From: Desulfosarcina cetonica JCM 12296
GTDB taxonomy: Bacteria; Desulfobacterota; Desulfobacteria; Desulfobacterales; Desulfosarcinaceae
Direction: 5' to 3'
DNA length: 64,000 bases
Assembly: GCF_001311845.1 (NCBI RefSeq)
Contig: NZ_BBCC01000006.1
Location: 1 to 64,000 of the forward strand
Under the pieces are notes generated by a model. That model did not search any database and was not told where the DNA came from. It saw nothing but the letters and a program-made list of their open reading frames with translations. The translations under genes and the position numbers were made by a program. Numbering within the stretch: position 1 is the stretch's first letter; each line of letters begins with the position of its first letter. Positions 1 to 10,346 of this stretch are shown here, piece by piece.

Positions 1-264
1 ATCTCCACGGCCGCCGGCCTGATTGCCTATCTGATCGAACCGAAGGTGGTGGGGTACCTGATCAGCGGCCACCGGTCGGTGGAGGCCGCCCAGGCGGCCG
101 CCCTGGAGAAAATGGGACTCAAACCGGTCATCGACCTGGACCTGCGTTTGGGAGAGGGTACCGGCGCGGCCCTGACCATCGACATGGTCGAGGCCGCCTG
201 CCGGATCATGTGTGAGATGGCGACCTTTGACGAAGCCGGGGTTTCCAGACGCCAGTCCCCTTGA
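1..264 (+). CDS. cobT: CobT, C-terminal end (5' end outside window)
   Basis: Nicotinate-nucleotide:dimethylbenzimidazole phosphoribosyltransferase makes alpha-ribazole phosphate for the lower ligand of cobalamin, in the cytoplasm. The frame is open from base 1 and ends with TGA at 262-264, giving 87 residues. It carries the family's C-terminal signatures GHRSVEAAQAAALEKMG, RLGEGTGAAL and the closing EMATFDEAGVS. The start lies upstream of the window. The next gene converges on it from the other strand with about 14 bases between the stops. Corrinoid synthesis fits an anaerobe that uses corrinoid enzymes. Confidence 0.93.
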   Translation: MSTAAGLIAYLIEPKVVGYLISGHRSVEAAQAAALEKMGLKPVIDLDLRLGEGTGAALTIDMVEAACRIMCEMATFDEAGVSRRQSP

Positions 265-278
265 GAAGCCACCGGCGG

Positions 279-2107
279 TCAGGACGTTGTGTTGGTCTTG
301 CCTTCTGGTTGCATGGGGCCCTTCCCCGAACCGGAAGATGCCGCATCAAAAACCGCCACGCGGTTGCGGCCGCCGTGCTTGGCGTTGTAAAGGGCCTTGT
401 CGGCCTGCTGCATCAAGGTGGCGAGCGTCTCCTCCGAAGCGCGACCCCGATGCTGGTGGTAAACCGCACGGCACCCTGGGACGTCTCAACCGCGGCCGCC
501 ATGATACCGGCCCGCAACCGCTCCGCCGCGGCAACGGCTTTACCAAGATCGGTCTGGGGCATGGCGATGGCAAACTCCTCGCCGCCAAGTCTGCCGAGGA
601 TATCCGTGCCACGCATCACCCCCCGAGCCGTCTCGGCCACCGTTGACAAAACGTTGTCGCCCGTGTCATGGCCATACGTGTCGTTGATCCGCTTGAAGTG
701 GTCAAGGTCGAACATGATAACGCTGAACGGCTGCCGGTAGCGAAGCGCCTGCCGGTGCTGGGCCTCGGCCCGTTCCATGTAATGGCGGCGGTTGAACAAT
801 CCGGTCAGGGAATCCGTGGTGGCGAGGCGCGTGAGTTTCTGCTCGGCCTCCTTGCGGGTGGTGATATCGCGCACGCTGCCGACAGCATACCATCGTCCTT
901 CCAGTTGAAATGGCGCCACGGCACGCTCGACGGGAAAAACCGCTCCTGTTTTGCGGACCGCCACCATTTCCGTAACACTGCTGACCACCGGTCCCATTCC
1001 GGTTTTGGCAAAATGCCGCATGCCGATTCGGGCCTTCCCGGCATCTTCCGGGACCGCCAGCATCTGATGCAGATCCTTCCCCAGGGCTTCGGCCTCCGTA
1101 TATCCGAACATCGCCTCGGCAGCCGGATTCCAAAAGGTGATCCGGCTATTGTCATCGATCATGATCAATGCGTCATGACTGGCCTGGCTCATGCTTTTCA
1201 GCCGTTTTTCGCTTTCGATCAATTTGCGTTTGCCGTGGTAACGGGCGATCGTGGTCAGCAGGGCCAAAACGGCAATGGCCAGGACGGAAAGGTGAATCGT
1301 CCACCGGTAGGGTGTCACCACGATCCAACCGGATGTGGGGATGGCCGCGATCTGCCATGTCCCCATCCCGGAAGCGAGCACGACCATCATGGTCACCGCC
1401 CGGGTCTTTTTCTCAAAAAGCGACTTCCCGCCCCAGAAGATCTCGCCCTTTTCGCCTCTTCCATCCTTGCCGCGAATGGCGACCTGCAAGGTACGGGACG
1501 CCGGTTCAAGGCCGACCGTTCGAAGCAGTCCCTCAAAATCGATCACCGCCGATACCAGGCCCCAGAACGCACCCGTATCGGTCAATATCACCGGGACCCG
1601 GACCACCAAGTCATAGCCCCCCTGAACCAAATTCAAGGGGCCCGCGAGAATCGGATGCCCGGATTCCTTCACCGCCAGGGCCGCCTGCCACTGATCGGGA
1701 ACTGACCGGTAATTCATTCCAAGGACGGACGCGTTGCCTTTCAGTGGGTAGACGTATCGGATAATGAAATCAGGCGCGACGGCGATATGCCGCAAGGAGG
1801 GGCTTTTGCTCTCCAATTCCCGACTCAAGCGATCGAAACGGTTCGCGGAAATATCGGTATCAACGGCGATATGCGCGGCCATGCCAAAGACAAGATACAA
1901 ATCGTTGTTTAATTGTCCCTCGATACGCGCCCGTAAAGCGGCGAGTTCGAGTGTCACCCCATTTTCCTGCTGAGTGCGATGCTTATCGGTGAAAAAGTGC
2001 ATGAGCGCCAAGTCAACCGCGATCCCCAAGGCCGCGATAAGGACAGCGATCCAGCCTGTCTTGCGGGCCAACCGAAGGGCTGCGGCCATGATTTTTGTTG
2101 AAGGCAT
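279..2107 (-). CDS. Membrane diguanylate cyclase, CHASE-PAS-GGDEF (frameshifted near 440)
   Basis: Predicted to make cyclic di-GMP in response to an extracellular signal. In order: an N-terminal membrane segment (about residues 16-37), a CHASE-like periplasmic sensor (about 60-260), a second membrane segment, a PAS domain (about 315-430) and a GGDEF domain. The active-site motif is GGEEF, preceded by the substrate helix FDLDHFKRINDTYGHDTGD. The open frame stops early at 413 after SIGVA. One inserted base near 440 restores the normal GGDEF end (SEETLATLMQQADKALYNAK) and a stop at 279-281, for about 609 residues. I take the break as a sequencing error. No EAL domain is present. ATG at 2107 is the only good start. 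Confidence 0.85.
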
Positions 2108-2496
2108 GGTTTTCCCTTAATTCATTGGGATAATCAAAAGCCATTCGACGCCAGACAATGATCATACGATCGACCGGACACGCACGTCAACGGAGAAGCA
2201 AATACCCAAAGATCGGCATGCGCCATATGCCCGCATAGGTTAACAACCTACAACCCATCAGTCATTTTCTTAATCCATTTTCAGGTCCGATCCGATTGTC
2301 GCCAACCGGCGTTTGAGATAGGGTCGTTCCTGGAAGGAATCAAACAGGTCGTCAGTCGTTGTGCTTCGTTTTTTCGCACCACCCATCTTCAAAAAAATTG
2401 ACCTTGGCGATTTATGCGCTGCCCGTGGCCGGGTAGACAACGATAGCAGACAAATGCTTTTCCCCCTCTAACCCTTTTCTACCAAGGAGTATTGCG
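2108..2496. other. Intergenic region, no gene recognised
   Basis: 389 bases between the divergently transcribed cyclase and permease genes. I see no convincing ORF or structured RNA. It must hold the promoters of both neighbours. The permease has a clear ribosome binding site (aaggag at about 2485-2490). Confidence 0.5.
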
Positions 2497-3096
2497 ATGT
2501 CGAATGAACACACCTTTGTTACTCCCGGACCGGCAGGGCTTGGCGCTTTGGCAGTGGCTTGTTTTGGATTCGGCGCGGTATTCACCGGCAAGGTGTCGCT
2601 TGGCGGTTTCCCGCTTCTGGCCGCCTGGTTGGTTGGCGGCGGCGTGGTGCAATACACCGTTGCCGTCATGGAGCTCAAGGATCACAACATGACCGGCGGC
2701 AATGTCTTCCTTTTCTTTGCCGCGTTCTTCATGTTCGGAGCGGCGCTTTCGGTTCTGTCGAAATACCTCATGCTGTCAGGTGTCGTCGGCAGCGTCAAGC
2801 CGGAATCCATGGTCGAAGGCTTCTGCTGGATGGCCGGCGCCTCCTTTCTGACCGCCGTCACACCGGCCTATCTGAAAAGCCCCCTGCCCCTTTTCGTTCT
2901 GGTGCTCTTGCTCGATGTCGTTTTGTGGTTGATCGTCGGTCTGGACATGGGCATTCTCGAAGCCACCCTGAAACCGCTGGTGGGCTATCTGCTCTATGCT
3001 TCCGGCTGGGTGGGCATCTACCTGGTGGCCGCCATGGTCAATAACCATGTCTTCGGCCGCATGGTGCTGCCGACCTTCGGCTCGATCGTCAAATAA
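2497..3096 (+). CDS. GPR1/FUN34/YaaH-type acetate/succinate permease
   Basis: 199-residue integral membrane protein with about six hydrophobic segments. The N-terminal PGPAGLGALAVACFGFG matches the NPAPLGL-type start of the AceTr (YaaH/SatP) family, whose members move acetate or succinate with protons. The second segment is followed by ELKDHNMTGGN, which corresponds to the family's conserved loop after helix 2. ATG at 2497 follows aaggag by 7 bases. It stands alone between the cyclase and the U32 gene. Acetate handling suits an acetate-producing or acetate-using sulfate reducer. The family call is from motif resemblance; the substrate is inferred. Confidence 0.7.
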   Translation: MSNEHTFVTPGPAGLGALAVACFGFGAVFTGKVSLGGFPLLAAWLVGGGVVQYTVAVMELKDHNMTGGNVFLFFAAFFMFGAALSVLSKYLMLSGVVGSVKPESMVEGFCWMAGASFLTAVTPAYLKSPLPLFVLVLLLDVVLWLIVGLDMGILEATLKPLVGYLLYASGWVGIYLVAAMVNNHVFGRMVLPTFGSIVK

Positions 3097-3120
3097 TCGC
3101 CAATTCAATCGTTTTTTAAA

Positions 3121-3162
3121 CGGGCGCGGCGGACACGCCATCCACGCTGAACGCCGCGCCCG
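3121..3162 (+). terminator. GC-rich hairpin after the permease gene
   Basis: cgggcgcggcg (3121-3131) pairs perfectly with cgccgcgcccg (3152-3162) around a 20-base loop, 25 bases after the permease stop. There is no T tract after it, so a role in termination or mRNA stability is only inferred. Confidence 0.45.
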
Positions 3163-3423
3163 TCGCGCATCACCCCGCAGCCTCCCCGCCCTGAACATCC
3201 TTTCATTTGTCTCCATCCACGTTTTCCGGGATGATATCGCAAGATCGCACCTATCTGCCTGGCTTTTCATGGGGCTTTGCGGTAGAAGTCACCGGTCGGG
3301 CCTTCATGCGGCCTGGCGTGTTGCGTAACCCATACCGTTGTTGGGAGATGGAGAAGTGAAAATCTGTTTTGCCGGATCGATCCCCATCCCGATCCATCAC
3401 CGGCTGCACGAGAAATGGATCCG

Positions 3424-5278
3424 ATGACCACCCCATTGGAATTGCTCGCCCCGGCCAAGACGGCCGCCATCGGCATGGCCGCCATCGACATGGCGCCGAT
3501 GCAGTCTATATCGGCGCCCGATTCAGCGCCCGGGCGGAGGCCGGAAGCCAAGCGGCGGATATCGCCCGGCTGATCCGTCACGCGCATCTTTATTCCGCCA
3601 AGGTCTACGTGGCCCTGAACACGATCCTCACCGATGCCGAAATCCCCCTGGCGCGTGATATCATCCAGGCGGTCTTCGACATGGGCGCGGATGGCCTGAT
3701 CATTCAGGATGTGGGGCTGCTGGAGCTGGACCTGCCGCCCATCCCGCTGATCGCCAGCACTCAGATGCACAACGCCACGGCTGAAAAGGTCCGATTTCTC
3801 GAAGCGGTGGGCTTCAGCCGGGTGATCCTGGCCAGGGAACTCGCCCTAACGGAGATCGGGGAGATCCGCCGGCAAACCAAGGTGGAATTGGAAACTTTTG
3901 TCCATGGCGCCCTGTGCGTGGCCTACAGCGGGCAATGCTACATGAGTCAGGCCGTCACCCAAAGAAGCGGCAACCGTGGGGTCTGCGCCCAGCCCTGCCG
4001 CAGCCGCTACACCCTGACCGACGGTTCCGGCAGAACAGTGGTGGACCGACGGTTTTTGCTTTCGCTCAAGGATCTGAACCTCTCCGGGTGCATTGCCGAT
4101 CTGGTGGCGGCCGGGATCACCTCCTTCAAAATCGAGGGACGGCTGAAGGAGATCGACTACGTGAAGAATGTGGTTGCCGCCTACCGGACGGCCATCGACC
4201 GCTTTATCGCGGCCAACCCGTCGTTCGGCCGGCCCTCTTCCGGTGACGTGACGTACAACTTCACGCCGGATCTGGACCGCACTTTCAACCGCGGTTATAC
4301 GTCTTATTTCATTAACGGACGCGATGAGAAGATCGCCTCCCTGGACACCCAAAAGGCCACCGGACAGCCGGTGGGCACCGTTACCGCCGTGGGCCAGGAT
4401 TTCTTTCGCATGCGCGGCGCGTCCTTGAAAACGGGGACGGGTTGTGCTTCTTCACCCAGGCGAAAACCCTGGTCGGCTTTCGGGTCGAGCGGGTCCTGGA
4501 GCAGCGCATCTACCCCAACGCCATGAAGGGACTCAGGGTCGGCACGCGCCTCTTCCGCAATCACGACCACGCCTTTTCACGGGTCTTGAAGAAGGCTTCG
4601 GCCCAGCGGAAAATTTCCATTACCATCGATTTCAAGCAGGACGCGGACGGGATTTGCCTGACCGTGGTGGATGAAGACGCCCACCGCAGCCAATTCAAGC
4701 AGCACTTGGCCTTCGATCCGGCCAAGCACCCGGATCGCATGGGCGAGCAGATCGTCACCCAACTGTCCCGCACCGGCGATACGCCCTACACGGTCACCCG
4801 GGTGACCGTTGAGCCGGCAGCGCCCGGGTTCATTCCCATCGGCACCTTGAACGCCATGCGGCGCGAGGCCCTTGACCAGCATACCCGGGCCCGGCTGCAG
4901 GCCCTCCCGGTCTGGACCGCCGCCCCAGCGACCAACGCGGTCCCCTATCCGGAAAAGGAATTGACCTTCACGGCCAATATCCTCAACGCGCACGCCCGGG
5001 CGTTCTACCGGCGTCACGGGGTCCGGCGCATGGAACCGGCCTTCGAGACCCTTGCCGATCCTGCCGGAAAAACCGTGATGACCACCCGTTACTGCATCCG
5101 GCACCAATTGGACGCCTGCCTCAAAACATCGGGGAAGGACAACCCCCTGCCGGAGCCGCTGCAAATCGACGACGGCCGCCATCGCTATCGCCTGGAATTC
5201 GACTGCCAGCGCTGCCGCATGCACGTCGTTTTCAATGGACGCGTCCGAAAACCCGGCCGGCGTCACGGCCGCGACTAA
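3424..5278 (+). CDS. U32-family protein (YegQ/RlhA-like), two frameshifts
   Basis: Members of this family are now known largely as RNA hydroxylation or prephenate-dependent tRNA/rRNA modification factors and, in some lineages, collagenase-like proteins. The sequence has the opening PLELLAPAKT, the (G)ADAVYIGARFSARA barrel strand and the signature ETFVHGALCVAYSGQCYMS, followed by NRGVCAQPCR with the family's cysteines. A missing G near 3493 and a missing base near 4425 split it into three frames; joined, it is about 618 residues, normal for long U32 proteins. ATG at 3424 is followed immediately by the conserved N-terminus. The stop overlaps the stop of the convergent regulator by two bases. 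Confidence 0.85.
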
Positions 5279-6822
5279 ACCCGCCCAAAAGGAATACTCA
5301 ATTTTCGCATACGGCTGCGCAGCGTGTTGGGATTGATGTCCAGCAATTCGGCAGCCCCGCCCGGACCGTAGATTTTGCCCTTGGTCATCCGCAGTACCCG
5401 CCGGATATGCTCCGCCATGGCCAAATCCAGAGCCAGTACCGCGGGATCCGGGTCATCCGGCGACGAAAGCGGCGGGGCGGGCTCGAATCCGCTCAGGGAT
5501 TCGATTTCCGACAGCCCATTTGCATCGCGCCCCTGGCTGCGAATGAGGGTTCGCTCCACCAGATTCTCCAGTTCCCTGACGTTGCCCGGCCAGGGATAGG
5601 CCTGAAGCCGCTGGATGGCCGTGGCCGTGACCTGTGGCAGGTGGTGGATGCCCAGTTCCCGGGCTTTTTTCTGCAGAAAATGGTGAAAAAGCGTGGGGAT
5701 GTCCGCCTTGCGGTGCCGCAAGGGCGGAATGGTAATGGGAAAGATGTTCAGCCGGAACCACAAATCCTCGCGAAACTGTCGGGTCTTGATCATCGCTTCG
5801 AGGTTTTGATGGGTGGCCGTGATGATGCGCACATCCACCGGGATGGGGCGTGATCCGCCCACGCGGTTGACCTCCTTGGTTTGCAAAACCCTGAGCAGGC
5901 GCACCTGGGCCTGCAGGGGAAGCTCCCCGATTTCATCCAGGAAAAGGCTGCCCGCATGGGCCCTTTCGAAATAGCCGCGTTTGAGGGCAACGGCACCGGT
6001 AAAGGCGCCCTTTTCATGACCGAACAGCTCGCTGTCAAACAGGGTTTCCGGAATCGCGCCGCAATTCACCTTGATGAAGGGTCCGTTTTGGCGCGGCGAG
6101 GAATAGTGGATTACGTTGGCGATCACCTCCTTGCCCACACCGGTCTCCCCCAGGAGCATGGCCGGGCTGTCCAGCGGCGCCACCTGACGCACCATCTCCA
6201 TCACCCCCTTCAATCCCGTGTCGGCCCCCATGACGTCATCCGTCGAACGATGGAAAAGCGCCCGGTTCAGTTCCCGGTTTTCCGCATCCAGCATGTCCTT
6301 GAGCTTGACCATTTCCATGTAGCGGACCGCATTGGACACGGCGATATCAAAAGGCTTGCGCAGAAGGCCGAGAAGCTCGGCGTGGGACCGGCGATAGCCG
6401 TTTTTCTCCTCGGCAATCACCGTCAGCGCGCCCAGGCGCTTGTCTTCGATGACCAGCCGCATGACCAGAAGGGAGATATTGGCCTTTCCGGTTTGCTGAT
6501 AAACGGTCCGGGAAACCGCATCATGTTCCGGGCTGTCGACGATTTTCACCTCCTGCCACTTGGCGAATTCACCCTCAATCTGGATGATCGCCTCCTTGGG
6601 CAGGGCGATCGGCGGCAGTGGCGGGACGCTTCCCCGGCGGGATACGGTGGCCAGGTTGAACAGCCGGCCGGTCTCTTCCTCGTACAGGTAAAGGGACATC
6701 CAGGACACCGGCATGAAGGCTTCGATAAACCGCAGACAGCGCTGCATGGCTTTTCCGATATCCAGGCTGCTGCACAGGTGAAGCGTGGCCTGACGGAAAA
6801 ATTCGTTTTCATTCACGGACAT
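5275..6822 (-). CDS. Sigma-54-dependent activator, GAF-AAA+-Fis
   Basis: 515-residue enhancer-binding protein. Residues 1-170 look like a GAF sensory domain. The AAA+ domain follows, with Walker A GETGVGKE (about 224), the sigma-54 contact loop GAFTGA, Walker B LFLDEIGELP and the arginine-rich VRELENLVER. The C-terminus is a Fis-type HTH (GPGGAAELLDINPNTLRSRM). It is transcribed away from the aldehyde oxidoreductase operon, and a GG-N10-GC promoter lies between them, so it very likely controls that operon. The N-terminus has no receiver domain, suggesting direct ligand sensing. Confidence 0.93.
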   Translation of the reverse strand: MSVNENEFFRQATLHLCSSLDIGKAMQRCLRFIEAFMPVSWMSLYLYEEETGRLFNLATVSRRGSVPPLPPIALPKEAIIQIEGEFAKWQEVKIVDSPEHDAVSRTVYQQTGKANISLLVMRLVIEDKRLGALTVIAEEKNGYRRSHAELLGLLRKPFDIAVSNAVRYMEMVKLKDMLDAENRELNRALFHRSTDDVMGADTGLKGVMEMVRQVAPLDSPAMLLGETGVGKEVIANVIHYSSPRQNGPFIKVNCGAIPETLFDSELFGHEKGAFTGAVALKRGYFERAHAGSLFLDEIGELPLQAQVRLLRVLQTKEVNRVGGSRPIPVDVRIITATHQNLEAMIKTRQFREDLWFRLNIFPITIPPLRHRKADIPTLFHHFLQKKARELGIHHLPQVTATAIQRLQAYPWPGNVRELENLVERTLIRSQGRDANGLSEIESLSGFEPAPPLSSPDDPDPAVLALDLAMAEHIRRVLRMTKGKIYGPGGAAELLDINPNTLRSRMRKLSIPFGRV

Positions 6823-6868
6823 GCGTGTGTCTCCCGAGCGCCTCGATCGGTTTCAGAGCCCATCCAAC

Positions 6869-6894
6869 ATATCATGATATATGGTGAATTTCAC
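6869..6894. promoter_or_regulatory. Two adjacent palindromes, candidate activator sites
   Basis: atatcatgatat (6869-6880) is a perfect 12-base palindrome and gtgaatttcac (6884-6894) is a perfect 5+1+5 palindrome. They lie about 85-110 bases upstream of the putative sigma-54 promoter, the distance expected for enhancer sites of such activators. Function is inferred. Confidence 0.4.
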
Positions 6895-6977
6895 GATATT
6901 AAACAAACATAGTCGTTATATTTGATGAATGTTCGCATACACATAAATAAATATTTGATTTAACTACACTATCAAAA

Positions 6978-6993
6978 TGGCATGGAAATAGCT
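6978..6993 (+). promoter_or_regulatory. Putative sigma-54 promoter for the oxidoreductase operon
   Basis: tggcatggaaatagct has the invariant GG (6979-6980) and GC (6991-6992) separated by exactly 10 bases, and the TGGCA half is canonical. The -12 half (tagct) deviates from ttgca/t. It lies 92 bases before the oxidoreductase start and next to a divergent sigma-54 activator gene. Confidence 0.6.
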
Positions 6994-7084
6994 ACATCCC
7001 CTGGCAAATGACAGAATAAAGCGCTGATCTTTCCTGTTTTGATTGCATGCCCCTTCGTTCACCAGCAACCATGGAGCCATTGAT

Positions 7085-8969
7085 ATGCCACTGAACCGAA
7101 AAACCGCCTTCATCAATCTGACCACCCATGAAGTCGATATCCAGGACGTCCCCCTGGATCTGAGAAAACATTTTTTCGGCGGCCGGGGGTTGAACATGTA
7201 CTACCTGACCCATCTGGCGCCCCGGGGCATCGATCCCTTCGACGCCGACAGCCCGCTGATCTTCGGCGCCGGCCTGCTGACCGGGGTGCTGGGCGGGCGG
7301 ATGAACGTCTCCGGCAAATCCCCCGAAAGCGGTTATCTCGGCGACTCCAACGTGGGCGGCTATTTCGGCGCGGAACTGGCCGGCACCGGCTTCAGCCATC
7401 TGGTGATCACCGGGAAAAGTCCCACGCCGGTCTATCTGTATATCGAAAACGAGAACATCGCCTTTGTCAACGCCGCCCATTTGTGGGGCAAGCAAACCGG
7501 CGAGACCCAGGCCATGATCCGGGAAGAACTTCGCGACGACCGGGTTCAGACCATGTGCATCGGCCCGGCCGGGGAAAACCGGGTCCGTTTCGCCTGCCTG
7601 ATCACCGGTCCCAAAAACGCCGCCGGCCGAACCGGCCTGGGCGCCCTGATGGGCTCCAAACGGCTCAAGGCGGTCACCGTGCGCGGCAACACGCCCTTTT
7701 CCATCCATGATCCCAGAGGCTATATCGATCTTCTGCGGGAAACCAACACCAAGTCCACCAGCAGCGCCTGGGGCAAGGCCCTGGGCACGTATGGCACGCC
7801 GATCCTCTTTAAAAATGCCAACAGCCGGGGATGGACCAGCTATCGCTACCACCAGAAAACCACCGTGGGCGACCAAGCATGGATCTATATGCCGAAAACT
7901 TCAAAGCCAAGATGGGCAAGGGCTCGAACTCCTGCTTCGGCTGCCCCGTCCATTGCCGCCATCGTTTTGAAATCAAGGAGGGACGGTTCAAGGGCACCAA
8001 GGGGGAAGGCCCCGAATATGCCAGTATTGCATCCATGGGACCGACCCTGGGCAACCTGGATCTATCCTCGGTGGTCTATCTGTCCGAGTTGTGCAACCAG
8101 TATGGTGTCGATACCATCTCCGGCGGCAACTACCTGGGATTCGCCTTCACCTTGTATGAAAAAGGCATCATCACCCAGGACGATGTGGGATATGCCCTCA
8201 CCTGGGGCGACCATAACGCCATCGAACGGCTGCTCACCGACACGGTTTATCGAAACGGTTATGGCGATGTCGTGGCCGAGGGCAGCTTCGCCTTGAACCG
8301 GCTTCCCGCCGAAGCTCGCAAGCACCTGTTGACCATCAAGAACGTCTCCATCGAAATGACCGACGAGCGGGCGGCCAAGCGCTGGCCTTCGGGCTGGCCG
8401 TGGCCACCCGGGGAACCTGCCACATGCGCAGCCGGCCCTCCGCCGATGTGGTCAACTATCCCAGAGACCTGCTCAACAAGTTCTACGGCGGCGATGTGGG
8501 CAAGGACTTCAAGGATTACACCGGCAAGGCCCGCATGGTGTGGTGGCACGAATTGTTCAATGCGGTGACCGACTCGGTGGGCATCTGCCGCCTGGCCGGC
8601 GTTTTCAGCAGCATCAACGCCATCGGCTACGTCGATATCTGCAAGCTGCTGCAAAAGATCCTGGGCTTGGAGATGACCGATCAGGACCTGTACGCACTAG
8701 GGGAGAGGATCTATACCACGGAAAGACTGTTCATCAACCGGGAAGGTATCTCGCGCAAGGATGACTACCTGCCGAATCTGTACTACGACCAACCGATTCC
8801 CGACGGCCCCACCCGGGGAGAGCACATCGACAGGGAAAAATTCGAGACGCTGTTGGATGACTACTACCAGCTCCACGGCTGGGATGAAATCGGCATTCCC
8901 ACCCAGGCGACCCTCGGTCGGTTGAACCTGGATGCATTCGTCTGCGAGGAGGTGTCCCAATGCGCGTAA
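7085..8969 (+). CDS. Tungsten-type aldehyde:ferredoxin oxidoreductase, two frameshifts
   Basis: AOR-family enzymes oxidise aldehydes to acids (or catalyse related low-potential reactions) with a tungstopterin and one 4Fe-4S cluster. Seen here: the N-terminal LNRKTAFINLTTHEV and FFGGRGLN that bind the pterin, the cluster motif CFGCPVHC (about residue 284), and a distant GICRLAG cysteine (about 500). A missing base near 7878 and another near 8385 split it; joined it is about 628 residues, the usual length. ATG at 7085 follows ggag by 9 bases. The stop overlaps the ferredoxin start by 10 bases. The natural substrate cannot be read from sequence; aromatic or fatty aldehydes are possible. Confidence 0.9.
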
Positions 8970-9337
8970 AAATCGACAAAACCAAATGCACGGGCTGCCT
9001 GATCTGTGAAGTCACCTGCTCGTTGGTCCATTCCGGCCAGGTACAGCGGGAGGCGTCGGCCATCCGCGTGAAACTGGGGCATCTGGACTACGAACGCCAT
9101 CAGCCGGTGGTCTGCCGGCAGTGCAAGAAAATGAGCTGCTTGAAATCAGAGGGCATGGAAACGAACGCGGATTTGAGGCAAGCCTTTTTCTGGTCAAACG
9201 CGCATCAACGCCAAGTGGATTGCGCCTTTGGCGCCCTGTTTGCCCACGGCGACCAACTGGTTCACTGCAACCTGTGCGGCGGGGATCCCGAATGCGTCAA
9301 AAGCTGCCCGACCGGCGCCTTGGGCCTGGCCGCCTGA
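8960..9337 (+). CDS. 4Fe-4S ferredoxin partner of the oxidoreductase
   Basis: 125-residue electron-transfer protein with CTGCLICEVTC at the N-terminus, CRQCKKMSC in the middle and CNLCGGDPECVKSCP near the end. Such multi-cluster proteins are encoded next to AOR genes and take their electrons. Relative to the family, the middle is abnormal: the fourth cysteine after CRQCKKMSC and the whole next CxxCxxC group before CAFGALFAHGDQ are missing. Either this copy has lost a cluster or the sequence is damaged here. ATG at 8960 has a strong gaggagg upstream and overlaps the oxidoreductase stop, so the two are co-translated. Confidence 0.8.
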   Translation: MRVKIDKTKCTGCLICEVTCSLVHSGQVQREASAIRVKLGHLDYERHQPVVCRQCKKMSCLKSEGMETNADLRQAFFWSNAHQRQVDCAFGALFAHGDQLVHCNLCGGDPECVKSCPTGALGLAA

Positions 9338-9371
9338 ACGAAAAGCCTCTCTACCACACCGAAGAAGAAAT

Positions 9372-9424
9372 AAAAAAACCTGGGCCGCCGGCGAGGGGTC
9401 TCCGCCACCTGCAGTCGGCCCAGG
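9372..9424 (-). terminator. Rho-independent terminator of the FKBP gene
   Basis: On the minus strand cctgggccg-type arms (9379-9387 and 9416-9424) form a perfect 9-bp stem followed by a run of seven T (9372-9378 read on minus). It lies 37 bases after the FKBP stop. Confidence 0.85.
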
Positions 9425-9460
9425 AAAGGACAATCGAAAGGACGATAATTTACGAATCGA

Positions 9461-10155
9461 TCATTTCTTGATCGACATCAACTCCACCTCAAACACCAAG
9501 GTCGCATTGGGGCCGATGGCATCGCCGGCACCGCGTTCGCCGTAAGCCAGGTCGGCCGGGATAAAGAGCTCCCACTTGGAACCTTCCTTCATCAACTGCA
9601 ACGCCTCGGTCCAGCCGGGAATCACGCCTTTCACCGGAAAGTCGCCGGCTTCCCGCGTTTGTAGGAACTGTCAAACTCCTTGCCATCAATCAGCGTGCCC
9701 CGATAGTTGACCGTCACCGTATCGTCTTTTCCCGGGGAGTTTCCCTTGCCCTTGGTGATAATCTTGTACTGCAAGCCGCTGGGCAGGGTGACGACGCCTT
9801 TTTTCTTGGCATTTGCCGCCAGAAAGGCTTTGCCTTCCTTGGCATTCTTCTCGCCGACGGCCTTCATTTCGGCTTCTCGGGCCGCCATGAGTTCTTTCTG
9901 GAAGTCCATCAAAACGGTGCGGGATTCCTCCTCGGTCAGCAGCATCTTGCCGCCGGCCATGGCATCCTTGAGCCCTGCGGCAACCATTTCCGGCGTGAGA
10001 TCGAGTTTCTGCCGAGACAAATCCTGGGCGATCCGCGCGCCGATGGCATAGCTGACCTTGTCCTTGGTGCTTTTCAGCTCGACCTTGTTTTCCGCCGCCA
10101 TGCCAAGCCCGGCCATCAGAGCGACCGCCAGAACGGCACCGACAAATTGCTTCAT
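9461..10155 (-). CDS. Periplasmic FKBP-type peptidyl-prolyl isomerase (frameshifted near 9640)
   Basis: Mip/FkpA/FklB-type isomerase that speeds proline cis-trans steps in exported proteins. It starts with a signal peptide ([21 protein letters not shown]), then the N-terminal dimerisation helices ([17 protein letters not shown]), then the FKBP domain ([28 protein letters not shown]). The open frame ends after KPATF; one missing C near 9640 restores [19 protein letters not shown] and LAYGERGAG with a stop at 9461, for about 231 residues. The start at 10155 is chosen because the signal peptide begins there; the frame is open further upstream without coding character. Confidence 0.9.
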
Positions 10156-10346
10156 TTCTGTTTCCTTTCTTCGGGTAAATGGGTTGCGTTGCTGTTTAGG
10201 ACTTCGCAACGCATTGGGTATGGTCAACATTGTCAACCCAATGACTGTGCCTGTTGAATGCATAACTGTCAAGGCGATTTAAATTCTTGACAATACCGAC
10301 AAGGGGCTTTTTTCTTCCATGGCTTTCCGGCTGAGGCCGAAAACGC

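Noticed and set aside
7085-9337. Benzoyl-CoA reductase BamBC
   Set aside because: The AOR-family protein could be BamB-like, but no other bam genes are nearby and the sequence does not separate the two possibilities, so I kept the general AOR call.
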